Positions 7,062 through 15,228 of a stretch of 64,000 nt of DNA are shown here, one piece after another (position 1 is the first letter of the stretch; every line of letters begins with the position of its first letter). This stretch comes from Albimonas pacifica (lineage in GTDB: Bacteria > Pseudomonadota > Alphaproteobacteria > Rhodobacterales > Rhodobacteraceae). Made by a program: the position numbers and the translations under genes. The DNA is taken from NCBI RefSeq assembly GCF_900113695.1, contig NZ_FOQH01000005.1, forward strand, positions 248,001-312,000, in the 5' to 3' direction. The notes under the pieces are model-generated. The model worked only from the letters and a program-made list of their open reading frames with translations, was not told where the DNA came from and did not search any database.

Positions 7062-7970
7062 TCAGAACGTGTCGCAGGCGGCGATGGTCGCCTCGTTCCA
7101 GCCGGTCGCGAACCAGGCCTTCCGGTCGGCCGAGGTCCCGTGCTGGAAGGTCTCCGGCCGCACCGTGCGCCCCGCCTCGCGCTGCAGGGTGTCGTCGCCG
7201 ATGCGCGAGGCGGCGTTCAGCGCCTCGTCCACGTCGCCTTCGTCGAGGCTGCCGAACATCCGCTGCGCCTCGCGCGCCCAGACGCCGGCGAGGCAGTCGG
7301 CCATCAGCTCGACCTTCACCTGCACCGCGTTGGCGCCGGCCTCGTCGAGCCCCGCCTTCATCGCCTGCGCCCGCTCCAGCATGCCCAGCTCGTTCTGCAC
7401 GTGGTGGCCGACCTCGTGGGCGATCACGTAGGCGGCGGCGAAGTCGCCCCTGGCCCCGAGCCGCCGCTCCAGCGCGTCGAAGAAGTCGGTGTCGAGATAG
7501 GCCTTCTCGTCCAGCGGGCAGTAGAACGGCCCCGAGGCCGCGCTCGCCCCCCCGCAGCCCGAGCGGACCGAGCCCGAGAACAGCACCAGCGTGGGCGGAT
7601 CGTAGCGCCGCCCCAGCTCGTCCTGGAAGCGCCGGGCCCAGACCTCCTCGGTGTCGGCGAGCACGACGGAGGCGAACTGGCCGGCCTCGCGGTCCGCCTG
7701 GATCAGCGCGCCGCCCGAGCCGCCGGCGCCGCCGGGGCCGACGCTCCGCTCCTGCTGGGCGGCGAAGATCGAGATGCCGATCACCACCAGGAACACCACC
7801 CACCCCGCCTTCGAGCGGGGCAGGGAGATGCGCCGCCCGCCGCCGGGAAAGCCCTGTCCCGGGAACCCGCCGGGCCGCCGGCCGAAGCCGCCGGGAAAGC
7901 CGCCGCCCGGGGACGATCGCCCCCGCTGGTCCTCGACGTTCGAACTGCCGCGCCGTCCACGCCACTGCAT
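7062..7970 (-). CDS. Neutral zinc metallopeptidase, YpfJ/KPN_02809 family
   Basis: A 302-aa membrane-anchored protein of the putative neutral zinc metallopeptidase family. Residues 1-50 are a Gly/Pro/Arg-rich cytoplasmic tail, residues about 55-71 a single membrane span (GWVVFLVVIGISIF), and the rest a predicted periplasmic domain with HEVGHH (His185, Glu186, His189), a short zincin motif. Further conserved features are the CGG and FYCP cysteines near 139 and 151 and the ELMADCLAGVWA segment carrying the third zinc ligand. The start is ATG at 7970. It is transcribed away from pyc across a 171-bp gap. Its substrate is unknown. Confidence 0.88.
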   Translation of the reverse strand: MQWRGRRGSSNVEDQRGRSSPGGGFPGGFGRRPGGFPGQGFPGGGRRISLPRSKAGWVVFLVVIGISIFAAQQERSVGPGGAGGSGGALIQADREAGQFASVVLADTEEVWARRFQDELGRRYDPPTLVLFSGSVRSGCGGASAASGPFYCPLDEKAYLDTDFFDALERRLGARGDFAAAYVIAHEVGHHVQNELGMLERAQAMKAGLDEAGANAVQVKVELMADCLAGVWAREAQRMFGSLDEGDVDEALNAASRIGDDTLQREAGRTVRPETFQHGTSADRKAWFATGWNEATIAACDTF

Positions 7971-8046
7971 CGCGATTCCCTTTCGTGCCCGTCCGCCCTC
8001 ATCCTGCCCGAGACAGCGGCGAGACTCGGGCGAAGTCCGGGCGGGT

Positions 8047-8065
8047 TTCGCTGCGCCGCAGCGAA
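8047..8065. promoter_or_regulatory. Inverted repeat in the pyc leader
   Basis: TTCGCTGCGCCGCAGCGAA has 9-bp arms around one central base, 77 bases before the pyc start codon. GCGAAGTCC also occurs twice nearby (about 8028 and 8061). It may be an operator for a dimeric regulator or a leader hairpin. No known consensus is recognised. Confidence 0.4.
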
Positions 8066-8141
8066 GTCCCTTGCTCCCGGTCAGCCGCCTATGGTTTCTA
8101 TGTCCGAACCTATCCGCGCCCAAGCCGGAGCATGCTTCCCG

Positions 8142-11100
8142 ATGAAAGACTTCAAGAAGATCCTGGTCGCCAACCGTTCCGAGATCGCCATCCGCGTGAT
8201 GCGCGCCGCGAACGAGCTGGGCAAGGCCACGGTCGCCGTCTACGCCGAGGAGGACAAGCTGGGCCTGCACCGCTTCAAGGCGGACGAGGCGTATCGCATC
8301 GGCGAGGGGCTGGGGCCGGTCGGGGCGTATCTCTCGATCGACGAGATGATCCGGGTGGCGAAGCTGTCGGGCGCCGACGCGATCCACCCCGGCTACGGCC
8401 TGCTGTCGGAGAACCCGGCCTTCGTCGACGCCTGCGACGCCGCGGGCATCGCCTTCATCGGCCCGACCGCCAAGGCGATGCGGATGCTGGGCGACAAGGC
8501 CAGCGCGCGCAACGCCGCGATCGCGGCCGGGGTGCCCGTGGTGCCGGCGACCGAGGTGCTGCCCGACGACATGAAGGCCGTGCGCGCCATGGCCGAGAAG
8601 GTCGGCTATCCGCTGATGCTCAAGGCCTCCTGGGGCGGCGGCGGGCGCGGGATGCGCCCGATCCTCAAGGCCTCGGAGCTCGAGGAGAAGGTCCGCGCCG
8701 GCAAGCGCGAGGCCGAGGCCGCCTTCGGCAACGGCGAGGGCTACCTCGAGCGCCTGATCCAGCGCGCCCGCCATGTCGAGGTGCAGGTGCTGGGCGACTC
8801 CCACGGCTCGATCCTGCACCTGTTCGAGCGCGACTGCACCGTGCAGCGCCGCAACCAGAAGGTCGTCGAGCGCGCGCCCGCGCCGTACCTCAGCGAGGAG
8901 CAGCGCGCCAACGTCTGCGAGCTGGCGCTGCGCATCGCCCGCCACGCGGGCTACGTGAACGCCGGCACCGTCGAATTCCTCATGGACATGGACACCGAGG
9001 AATTCTTCTTCATCGAGGTCAACCCGCGCATCCAGGTCGAGCATACCGTGACCGAGGAGGTCACCGGCATCGACCTGGTGAAGGCCCAGATCCGGATCGC
9101 GCAGGGCGCGACGGTCGCCGAGGCCACCGGCGTCCCCGGCCAGCACGCGATCCAGCTCAACGGCCATGCCCTGCAGTGCCGCGTGACGACGGAAGACCCG
9201 ACGAACTCCTTCATCCCCGACTACGGCCGGATCACCGCCTATCGGGGCGCGACCGGCTTCGGCATCCGCCTCGACGGCGGCACGGCCTATTCGGGCGCGG
9301 TGATCACCCGCTACTACGACTCGCTGCTGGAGAAGGTCACCGCCTGGGCGCCGCGGCCGGACGAGGCGATCACCCGGCTGGATCGTGCGCTGCGCGAGTT
9401 CCGCATCCGGGGCGTGGCGACCAACATCGCCTTCGTCGAGAACCTGCTGAAGCATCCGAAGTTCCTGAGCTCGGACTACACCACCAAGTTCATCGACGAG
9501 ACGCCCGAGCTCTTCGACTTCCCGGCCCGCCAGGACCGCGCCACCAAGCTGCTGACCTGGATCGCGGACGTCACCGTCAACGGCCACCCCGACACCGCCG
9601 GCCGGCCCAAGCCCCCGGCCCACGCCCGCAAGCCCGTGCCCCCGAAGCCGGTCGAGGCGGGCCCGGTGCCCGGCACGCGCGACCTGCTCGACGCCCAGGG
9701 CCCCAAGGCGGTGGCCGACTGGATGCTGGCCGAGAAGCGCCTGCTGATCACCGACACCACCATGCGCGACGGCCACCAGTCGCTGCTCGCCACCCGCATG
9801 CGCGGCTACGACATGATCCGCGCCGCGGACGCCTATTCGAAGAACCTGCCGGGGCTGTTCTCGGTCGAGTGCTGGGGCGGCGCGACCTTCGACGTCGCCT
9901 ACCGCTTCCTCGACGAATGCCCCTGGCAGCGGCTGCGCGACCTGCGCGCGCGGATGCCCAACCTGATGACCCAGATGCTGCTGCGCGGGGCCAACGGGGT
10001 GGGATACACCAACTATCCCGACAACGTGGTGCAGCGCTTCGTGCACCAGGCGGCGAGCTCGGGCGTGGACGTGTTCCGGGTCTTCGACAGCCTCAACTGG
10101 GTCGAGAACATGCGCGTCGCCATGGACGCGGTGCTGGAGACGGGCAAGGTGCTCGAGGGCGCCATCTGCTACACCGGCGACATCAACGACCCCGACCGCG
10201 CCAAGTACGACCTGAAATACTACGTCGGCATGGCCAGGGAGCTGCAGAAGGCGGGCGTCCACGTGCTCGGCCTGAAGGACATGGCGGGGCTGCTGAAGCC
10301 CGCCGCCGCCGGGCCGCTGATCAAGGCGCTGAAGGAGGAGACCGGGCTGCCGGTGCACTTCCACACCCACGACACCTCGGGCATTTCGGCGGCGACGGTG
10401 CTGGCGGCCTCGGCGGCGGGCGTCGACGCGGTGGACGCGGCGATGGACAGCTTCTCCGGCCTCACCTCGCAGCCCTGCCTGGGCTCGATCGTCGAGGCGA
10501 CGCGGCATACCGAGCGCGACACCCAGCTCGAGCCCGCCCGCATCCGCGAGATGTCGGACTACTGGGAGCTGGTGCGCCTGCAATACGCCGCCTTCGAGAG
10601 CGAGCTGAAGGCCGGCGCCTCGGAGGTCTATCTCCACGAGATGCCGGGCGGGCAGTTCACCAACCTCAAGGCGCAGGCGCGCTCGATGGGGCTGGACGAG
10701 CGCTGGCACGAGGTCGCGAAGATGTATGCCGACGTCAACAAGATGTTCGGCGACATCGTGAAGGTGACGCCGTCCTCCAAGGTGGTGGGGGACATGGCGC
10801 TGACCATGGTCTCGGCCGGGCTGACGGTGGATCAGGTGCTGGACCCCAAGGTGGACGTCAGCTTCCCCGAGTCGGTGATCGGGATGCTGCGCGGCGACCT
10901 CGGCCAGCCGCCGGGAGGGTTCCCGAAGAAGCTGGTGAAGAAGGCGCTGAAGGGCGAGACGCCCGACCAGACGCGCCCCGGCGCCCGCATTCCGCCCGCC
11001 GACTTCGAGGCGATCCGAAAGCAGGTGTCGGAAGAGCTCGACGGCGAGGAGATCGACGACGAGGATCTCTGCGGCTACCTGATGTATCCCAAGGTCTTCA

Positions 11101-11588
11101 CCGACTACATGAAGCGCCACGCCGACTTCGGCCCGGTGCGCGTGCTGCCCACGCCGACCTTCTTCTACGGCATGCAGGAAGGCGAGCAGATCGAGGTCGA
11201 GATGGAGCAGGGCAAGACCCTGCAGGTCGGCCTCTCGGCGATGACCGACACCGCCGAGGACGGCACGGTGAAGGTGTTCTTCGAGCTCAACGGCCAGCAG
11301 CGGATGATCACGGTCAGGAACCGCAAGGTCGCCGCCTCGGTCGAGGCGCGGCCGAAGGCCGACGCCGCCAACGCGGCCCATGTCGCGGCGCCGATGCCGG
11401 GCGTGGTGGCGTCCATCGCGGTCGAGGCGGGCAAGACGGTCAAGGCCGGCGACATGCTGCTGACCATCGAGGCGATGAAGATGGAGACGGCGCTGCACGC
11501 CGAGCGGGACGGCACGGTGAAGACCGTCCACGTCTCGGCGGGCGCGCAGGTCGACGCCAAGGACCTGCTGGTCGAATACGAAGGCTGA
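8142..11588 (+). CDS. pyc: Pyruvate carboxylase
   Basis: Anaplerotic biotin enzyme that carboxylates pyruvate to oxaloacetate in the cytoplasm. At 1148 aa it is the full single-chain type. The biotin carboxylase domain begins KKILVANRSEIAIRVMRAA, with GYGLLSEN, the Gly-rich SWGGGGRGM loop near 165 and FIEVNPRIQVEHTVTEE. The carboxyltransferase domain (about 530-800) starts with TDTTMRDGHQSL and contains LKDMAGLL and HFHTHDTSG. The C-terminal biotinyl domain has the AMKM attachment lysine (IEAMKMETAL). The start MKDFKK is standard; GGAG is 12 bases upstream. An in-frame ATG at 8101 exists but would add an unusual leader. Palindromic repeat copy 3 follows. Confidence 0.97.
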   Translation: MKDFKKILVANRSEIAIRVMRAANELGKATVAVYAEEDKLGLHRFKADEAYRIGEGLGPVGAYLSIDEMIRVAKLSGADAIHPGYGLLSENPAFVDACDAAGIAFIGPTAKAMRMLGDKASARNAAIAAGVPVVPATEVLPDDMKAVRAMAEKVGYPLMLKASWGGGGRGMRPILKASELEEKVRAGKREAEAAFGNGEGYLERLIQRARHVEVQVLGDSHGSILHLFERDCTVQRRNQKVVERAPAPYLSEEQRANVCELALRIARHAGYVNAGTVEFLMDMDTEEFFFIEVNPRIQVEHTVTEEVTGIDLVKAQIRIAQGATVAEATGVPGQHAIQLNGHALQCRVTTEDPTNSFIPDYGRITAYRGATGFGIRLDGGTAYSGAVITRYYDSLLEKVTAWAPRPDEAITRLDRALREFRIRGVATNIAFVENLLKHPKFLSSDYTTKFIDETPELFDFPARQDRATKLLTWIADVTVNGHPDTAGRPKPPAHARKPVPPKPVEAGPVPGTRDLLDAQGPKAVADWMLAEKRLLITDTTMRDGHQSLLATRMRGYDMIRAADAYSKNLPGLFSVECWGGATFDVAYRFLDECPWQRLRDLRARMPNLMTQMLLRGANGVGYTNYPDNVVQRFVHQAASSGVDVFRVFDSLNWVENMRVAMDAVLETGKVLEGAICYTGDINDPDRAKYDLKYYVGMARELQKAGVHVLGLKDMAGLLKPAAAGPLIKALKEETGLPVHFHTHDTSGISAATVLAASAAGVDAVDAAMDSFSGLTSQPCLGSIVEATRHTERDTQLEPARIREMSDYWELVRLQYAAFESELKAGASEVYLHEMPGGQFTNLKAQARSMGLDERWHEVAKMYADVNKMFGDIVKVTPSSKVVGDMALTMVSAGLTVDQVLDPKVDVSFPESVIGMLRGDLGQPPGGFPKKLVKKALKGETPDQTRPGARIPPADFEAIRKQVSEELDGEEIDDEDLCGYLMYPKVFTDYMKRHADFGPVRVLPTPTFFYGMQEGEQIEVEMEQGKTLQVGLSAMTDTAEDGTVKVFFELNGQQRMITVRNRKVAASVEARPKADAANAAHVAAPMPGVVASIAVEAGKTVKAGDMLLTIEAMKMETALHAERDGTVKTVHVSAGAQVDAKDLLVEYEG

Positions 11589-11739
11589 GGGCGCCGCGTC
11601 GGGCGGCCCGCCTGGGGGGGCGTTCGGCCCGCGGCGCGGGGCGAGCGTCGGCGCGTGGGGCGGGCCTCGCGAGGCGGGGCTCGCTCGGCCTTGCGCGCTC
11701 GGCGAGCGCGCGCCGGCCGGCGCCGGCGAAGGGGCGCTT

Positions 11740-11925
11740 CTGAACTCACCCAAGAACAGGCCGCGCCTGTCCTCCGCAGCCGTCCGTCGCTGAAGATGCC
11801 TGAGCGACTCGCCCGAAGCGGTCAAGGACGAGCCCCGCTGCGCGGGGTCGCTGCGCGATCCTTGACCGCTTCGGGCGAGTCGCTCTGATCGGCATCAGCG
11901 ACGGACGGCTCCGGAGAACAGGCGC
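11740..11925 (+). repeat. Dispersed palindromic repeat, copy 3 (core 11763-11925)
   Basis: Full core without the G-rich side module; the left flank is only CTGAACTCACCCAAGAACA (11740-11758). The stem differs from copy 1 by matched changes: CTCGCCCGAAGCGGTCAAGG pairs with CCTTGACCGCTTCGGGCGAG, CCGTCCGTCGCTGA pairs with TCAGCGACGGACGG, and the apical hairpin is CCCCGC-TGC-GCGGGG. It lies 174 bases after pyc and 130 before the methyltransferase gene. The remaining bases of 11589-12055 are G+C-rich with no visible gene. Confidence 0.93.
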
Positions 11926-12055
11926 TCGCGGCGGGGCCTGGGGCGGGCCGGCGGCTGGGGCGGGCCGGGCGCGCAAGCGGGGGGGCGTTGCGGCGGGAGG
12001 CCGGGAGGGACCTGGGCTCTGGCGCCCGGGGGCGGTTCGGGGTATCGGCGGGGGC

Positions 12056-13105
12056 ATGGCCGAACCCGATCCCATGGAACTGCTCGCCGACGCCTTCGAC
12101 GGCGAGCCCTCGCCCTTCGGGCCGCGCGGACTGCTGGTCCTGCGCGCCCGTCCCTCCCGCGCCTTCGCCCGCGACGCGCTGGTCTGCGAGCAGGGGTCGA
12201 AACCCTTGCACGCCGCCCTCGACGCCGAGGGGCGCGAGGTGCATGCCGAACTGCCGGCCGACCTCGCGGAGTTCCCGGCGGCGGCGGTCTGCCTGACCCG
12301 CGCGCGGGCCGAGAACCGCGCCAACCTCGCCCGCGCCTGGGCGAAGACGGCCGAGGGCGGACGGCTCTTCGTCTCCGGCGCCAAGACCGACGGGATCGAG
12401 AGCCTGCAGAAGGCCCTGCGCAAGGAGGGGCTCGAGGTCGAGGCCGCCCCCCGCCGCCACGGCCGCGTGCTGTCGCTGGTGCGCCAGGGCGAGGCGCCCG
12501 CGCTCTTCGCGCAATGGCTGGAGGAGGCGGCGGCCGCGCCGCGCGTCCACGGGCTCGGGCGCGACTTCGTCACCGCCGCGGGCGTGTTCTCCTGGGACAA
12601 GGTCGATCCGGGCTCGGCGTTGCTGGCCGAGGCGCTGCCGCCGCTGAAGGGGGCGGTGGCCGATCTCGGGGCCGGCTGGGGGTTCCTGTCGGCCAGGATC
12701 CTCGAATCGGCGGACGTCGCCTCGCTCGACCTCGTGGAGGCCGAACACGCCGCGCTGGCCTGCGCGCAGGCCAATCTCTCCGACCCGCGGGCGCGTTTTC
12801 ACTGGGCGGACGTGCGTGCCATGCCGCTTCCCCGCGCCTCGCACGAGACGGTGGTCGCCAACCCGCCCTTCCACGACGGGCGCGAGGTGTCGCTGGCGCT
12901 GGGGACCGCGTTCCTGGAGGCCGCGGCGCGGCTGCTGAAGCCCTCGGGCCGCCTGTGGCTGGTCGCCAACCGGACCCTGCCTTACGAGAAGGTGCTGGAG
13001 CGCGCCTTCGTCGAGTGGTCCGAGGTCGGCGGCGACGGGGCCTACAAGCTGCTGTGCGCCGCGCGTCCGCGCCCGCCGGCGGCCCGCGGCCGACAGGCGC
13101 GCTGA
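12056..13105 (+). CDS. Class I SAM-dependent methyltransferase, RsmC-like
   Basis: A 349-aa protein resembling RsmC (16S rRNA m2G1207 methyltransferase). The N-terminal half is a degenerate methyltransferase-like domain. The C-terminal half is catalytic, with FSWDKVDPGSALL near 181-193, the SAM-binding VADLGAGWGFLSA near 201-213, and the NPPFHDGR motif near 281-288 used by N-methyltransferases acting on exocyclic amines. RsmC-family enzymes have this two-domain duplication and NPPFH signature, so an rRNA guanine-N2 role is likely but not proven. The ATG at 12056 is the first in a compact frame. tamA begins 113 bases after the stop. Confidence 0.85.
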   Translation: MAEPDPMELLADAFDGEPSPFGPRGLLVLRARPSRAFARDALVCEQGSKPLHAALDAEGREVHAELPADLAEFPAAAVCLTRARAENRANLARAWAKTAEGGRLFVSGAKTDGIESLQKALRKEGLEVEAAPRRHGRVLSLVRQGEAPALFAQWLEEAAAAPRVHGLGRDFVTAAGVFSWDKVDPGSALLAEALPPLKGAVADLGAGWGFLSARILESADVASLDLVEAEHAALACAQANLSDPRARFHWADVRAMPLPRASHETVVANPPFHDGREVSLALGTAFLEAAARLLKPSGRLWLVANRTLPYEKVLERAFVEWSEVGGDGAYKLLCAARPRPPAARGRQAR

Positions 13106-13218
13106 CGCCCCGTCCGGCCCCGTCGCTGACGTGCACGTGCCTTGCGCCGCGCGCCGGGCCCGCGCATCGTGGGCCCGCGCCAGTTCCGATCCGCCGCAAA
13201 CGGGGTGAAAATCCGCGC

Positions 13219-15228
13219 ATGACCCGTCCGTCCGCCGGCGCCGCCGGCCCGACCCTCGCGCGCCGCACGACCGCCTGCGCCGTCCTTGCCCTCGCCGTCG
13301 CGCTCGGGGGCTGCGGCCTCTTCGGAGAGCGCAAGGGCGACTTCCCCCCGGTCGAGTTCGCCGCCCCCCAGGGCAGCGTGGACTACGAGGTGGAGCTCGT
13401 CGGCTCGCCCCGCGACGAGGCGACCTCGGCGCTGCAGGAATCGCTTTCCCTCTACCGTCGCCAGGACGACGGCGCCCCCTCGGTCGCGATCCTGCGCCGG
13501 CGCGCCGAGCAGGACGTCGAGGCGACCAAGAAGATCCTGCGCAGCTTCGGCTACTATCGCCCCGAGGTGACGGTGGAGGTCGAGCAGCTGCCCGACGATC
13601 CCGCCGCGCCGAAGGATCCCAACGAAGGCAAGGGCCGCGCCTCCTACACCTTCGCCGAGCTCTTCGGCTCCTCCTCCGACGAGGAGACGCCCGCGGAGGA
13701 GACGGCCGAGGAGGAGGAGGCCCCCCGCCAGAACGCCATCGCGCGCGTGATCATCGACCCGGGCCCCGCCTTCCGCCTGACCCGGCACGAGTTCGTGGTG
13801 ATCGGCGAGCCCTCGCGCCGCCGCCGTCTGGACCTGATGACGCCCGAGCAGGCGGGCTCCCCCGTCGGGCGGCGCGCGGACGCGGGCGAGATCCTGGACG
13901 CCGAGAGCAAGGCGCTGGCGGCGCTGCTCAACAACGGCCGCCCCTGGGCGAAGCTGCAGGGGCGGCGCGCCATCGCCGACATGGAGGCGGGCACGATCGA
14001 GATCGAGACCTCGATCGCGCCGGGCCCCTATGCGGAATACGGGGAGATCGAGGTCTCCGGCACGCAGGACGTGGTGCCCCAGCACATCCGCGGCTACCGC
14101 GACTTCCGCCATGGCCGGCCGGTGGACCGGCGCGACCTGCGCGCCTACCAGTCGGACCTGATGCAGACCGAGCTCTTCGACTCCGTGGTGGTCAAGGTGC
14201 CCGACGAGCCTCCGGCCGATCCCCAGGGGGACGCCGTGCCGATCCTGGTCGACGTGGTCGAGGGGCCGCGCAACACCGCCACCGCGGGCCTGCGCTTCAA
14301 CACCGACAGCGGGCCCGAGGTCCGCGGCGGCTACACCCAGCGCAACCTGCTGGGCCGGGGCGAGCGCATCGACCTGACCGGCGTGCTCGGCGCCTCCGAA
14401 CAGAGCCTGACGCTGGAGGGGCGCAAGCCCCAGTTCATCCGCCGCCGCCAGACGCTGACCGGCCTCGCCCAGGTGCGCAACATCGAGGACAACGCCTACG
14501 ACGAGACCGGCGCCACGCTCTCGGCGGGCATCGAGCGCGAGCAGGGCCGCTACTGGACCTACGGGGCCGGCGGGCTGGTCGAGTATTCGCGCATCAACGA
14601 CCAGTTCTACACCGAGGACGTGGTCCTGTTCGGCGTGCCCGCCTTCGTGCGCTACGACGGCTCCAACGACCTGCTGAACCCGACCGAGGGAATCCGCGCG
14701 GGCGTCTACGCCACGCCCTACCACGCCTTCCGCGACCGGGGCGATTCCCAGTTCCTGCGGGCCGAGACCATCGTCTCGGGCTACCTGCCCATCGACGATG
14801 AGCACCGCTACGTGCTGGCCAGCCGCGGGCGGCTGGGCTCGATCTTCGCCGAGAAGCTCAACGACGTGCCGCTGACCAAGCGGCTCTATTCCGGCGGCGG
14901 CGGCTCGGTGCGCGGCTACGGCGACCAGATGATCGGGCCGCTCGACGCCAACAACGACCCCACAGGCGGACGCTCGGTCGCCGAGCTGTCGCTGGAGGCG
15001 CGGGCGCGGGTCTACGGCGACTTCGGCGTGGTGGCCTTCGTGGACGCGGGCTCGGTCTCCACGGCCGTGGCCCCGGACTTCTCCGACGGCGTGCAGTACG
15101 CCGCCGGCCTCGGCGGGCGCTACTATTCCCCCGTCGGGCCGATCCGCTTCGACCTCGCCTTCCCGCTGAACGGGCGCAAGGTCGACGACGCCTTCGGCTT
15201 CTACTTCTCGATCGGACAGGCTTACTGA
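13219..15228 (+). CDS. tamA: Translocation and assembly module TamA (Omp85 family), with a lipobox-like signal
   Basis: Outer-membrane Omp85 protein that works with TamB in building the outer membrane (autotransporter assembly or phospholipid transport). 669 aa: an N-terminal signal region, POTRA-type domains (about 50-340) and a C-terminal Surface_Ag_2 barrel (about 350-669) with the lid-loop motif VRGYG and a barrel ending in FYFSIGQAY. Between POTRA parts is an acidic stretch, SSDEETPAEETAEEEEAP (about 154-171). The signal peptide ends LGGCGLFG, which fits a lipobox with Cys32; this is unusual for TamA. The start at 13219 gives this signal peptide. The stop overlaps the tamB start (TGATG). 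Confidence 0.93.
   Translation: MTRPSAGAAGPTLARRTTACAVLALAVALGGCGLFGERKGDFPPVEFAAPQGSVDYEVELVGSPRDEATSALQESLSLYRRQDDGAPSVAILRRRAEQDVEATKKILRSFGYYRPEVTVEVEQLPDDPAAPKDPNEGKGRASYTFAELFGSSSDEETPAEETAEEEEAPRQNAIARVIIDPGPAFRLTRHEFVVIGEPSRRRRLDLMTPEQAGSPVGRRADAGEILDAESKALAALLNNGRPWAKLQGRRAIADMEAGTIEIETSIAPGPYAEYGEIEVSGTQDVVPQHIRGYRDFRHGRPVDRRDLRAYQSDLMQTELFDSVVVKVPDEPPADPQGDAVPILVDVVEGPRNTATAGLRFNTDSGPEVRGGYTQRNLLGRGERIDLTGVLGASEQSLTLEGRKPQFIRRRQTLTGLAQVRNIEDNAYDETGATLSAGIEREQGRYWTYGAGGLVEYSRINDQFYTEDVVLFGVPAFVRYDGSNDLLNPTEGIRAGVYATPYHAFRDRGDSQFLRAETIVSGYLPIDDEHRYVLASRGRLGSIFAEKLNDVPLTKRLYSGGGGSVRGYGDQMIGPLDANNDPTGGRSVAELSLEARARVYGDFGVVAFVDAGSVSTAVAPDFSDGVQYAAGLGGRYYSPVGPIRFDLAFPLNGRKVDDAFGFYFSIGQAY

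Noticed and set aside
6497-11743. 1748-codon plus-strand frame over the metallopeptidase and pyc
   Set aside because: A shifted frame of pyc and the antisense of the peptidase gene, with no recognisable domain and shadow-type composition.
7062-11825. 1587-codon minus-strand frame running through pyc
   Set aside because: Only its C-terminal 302 codons are real (the zinc metallopeptidase starting at 7970). The upstream extension is an antisense shadow of pyc.
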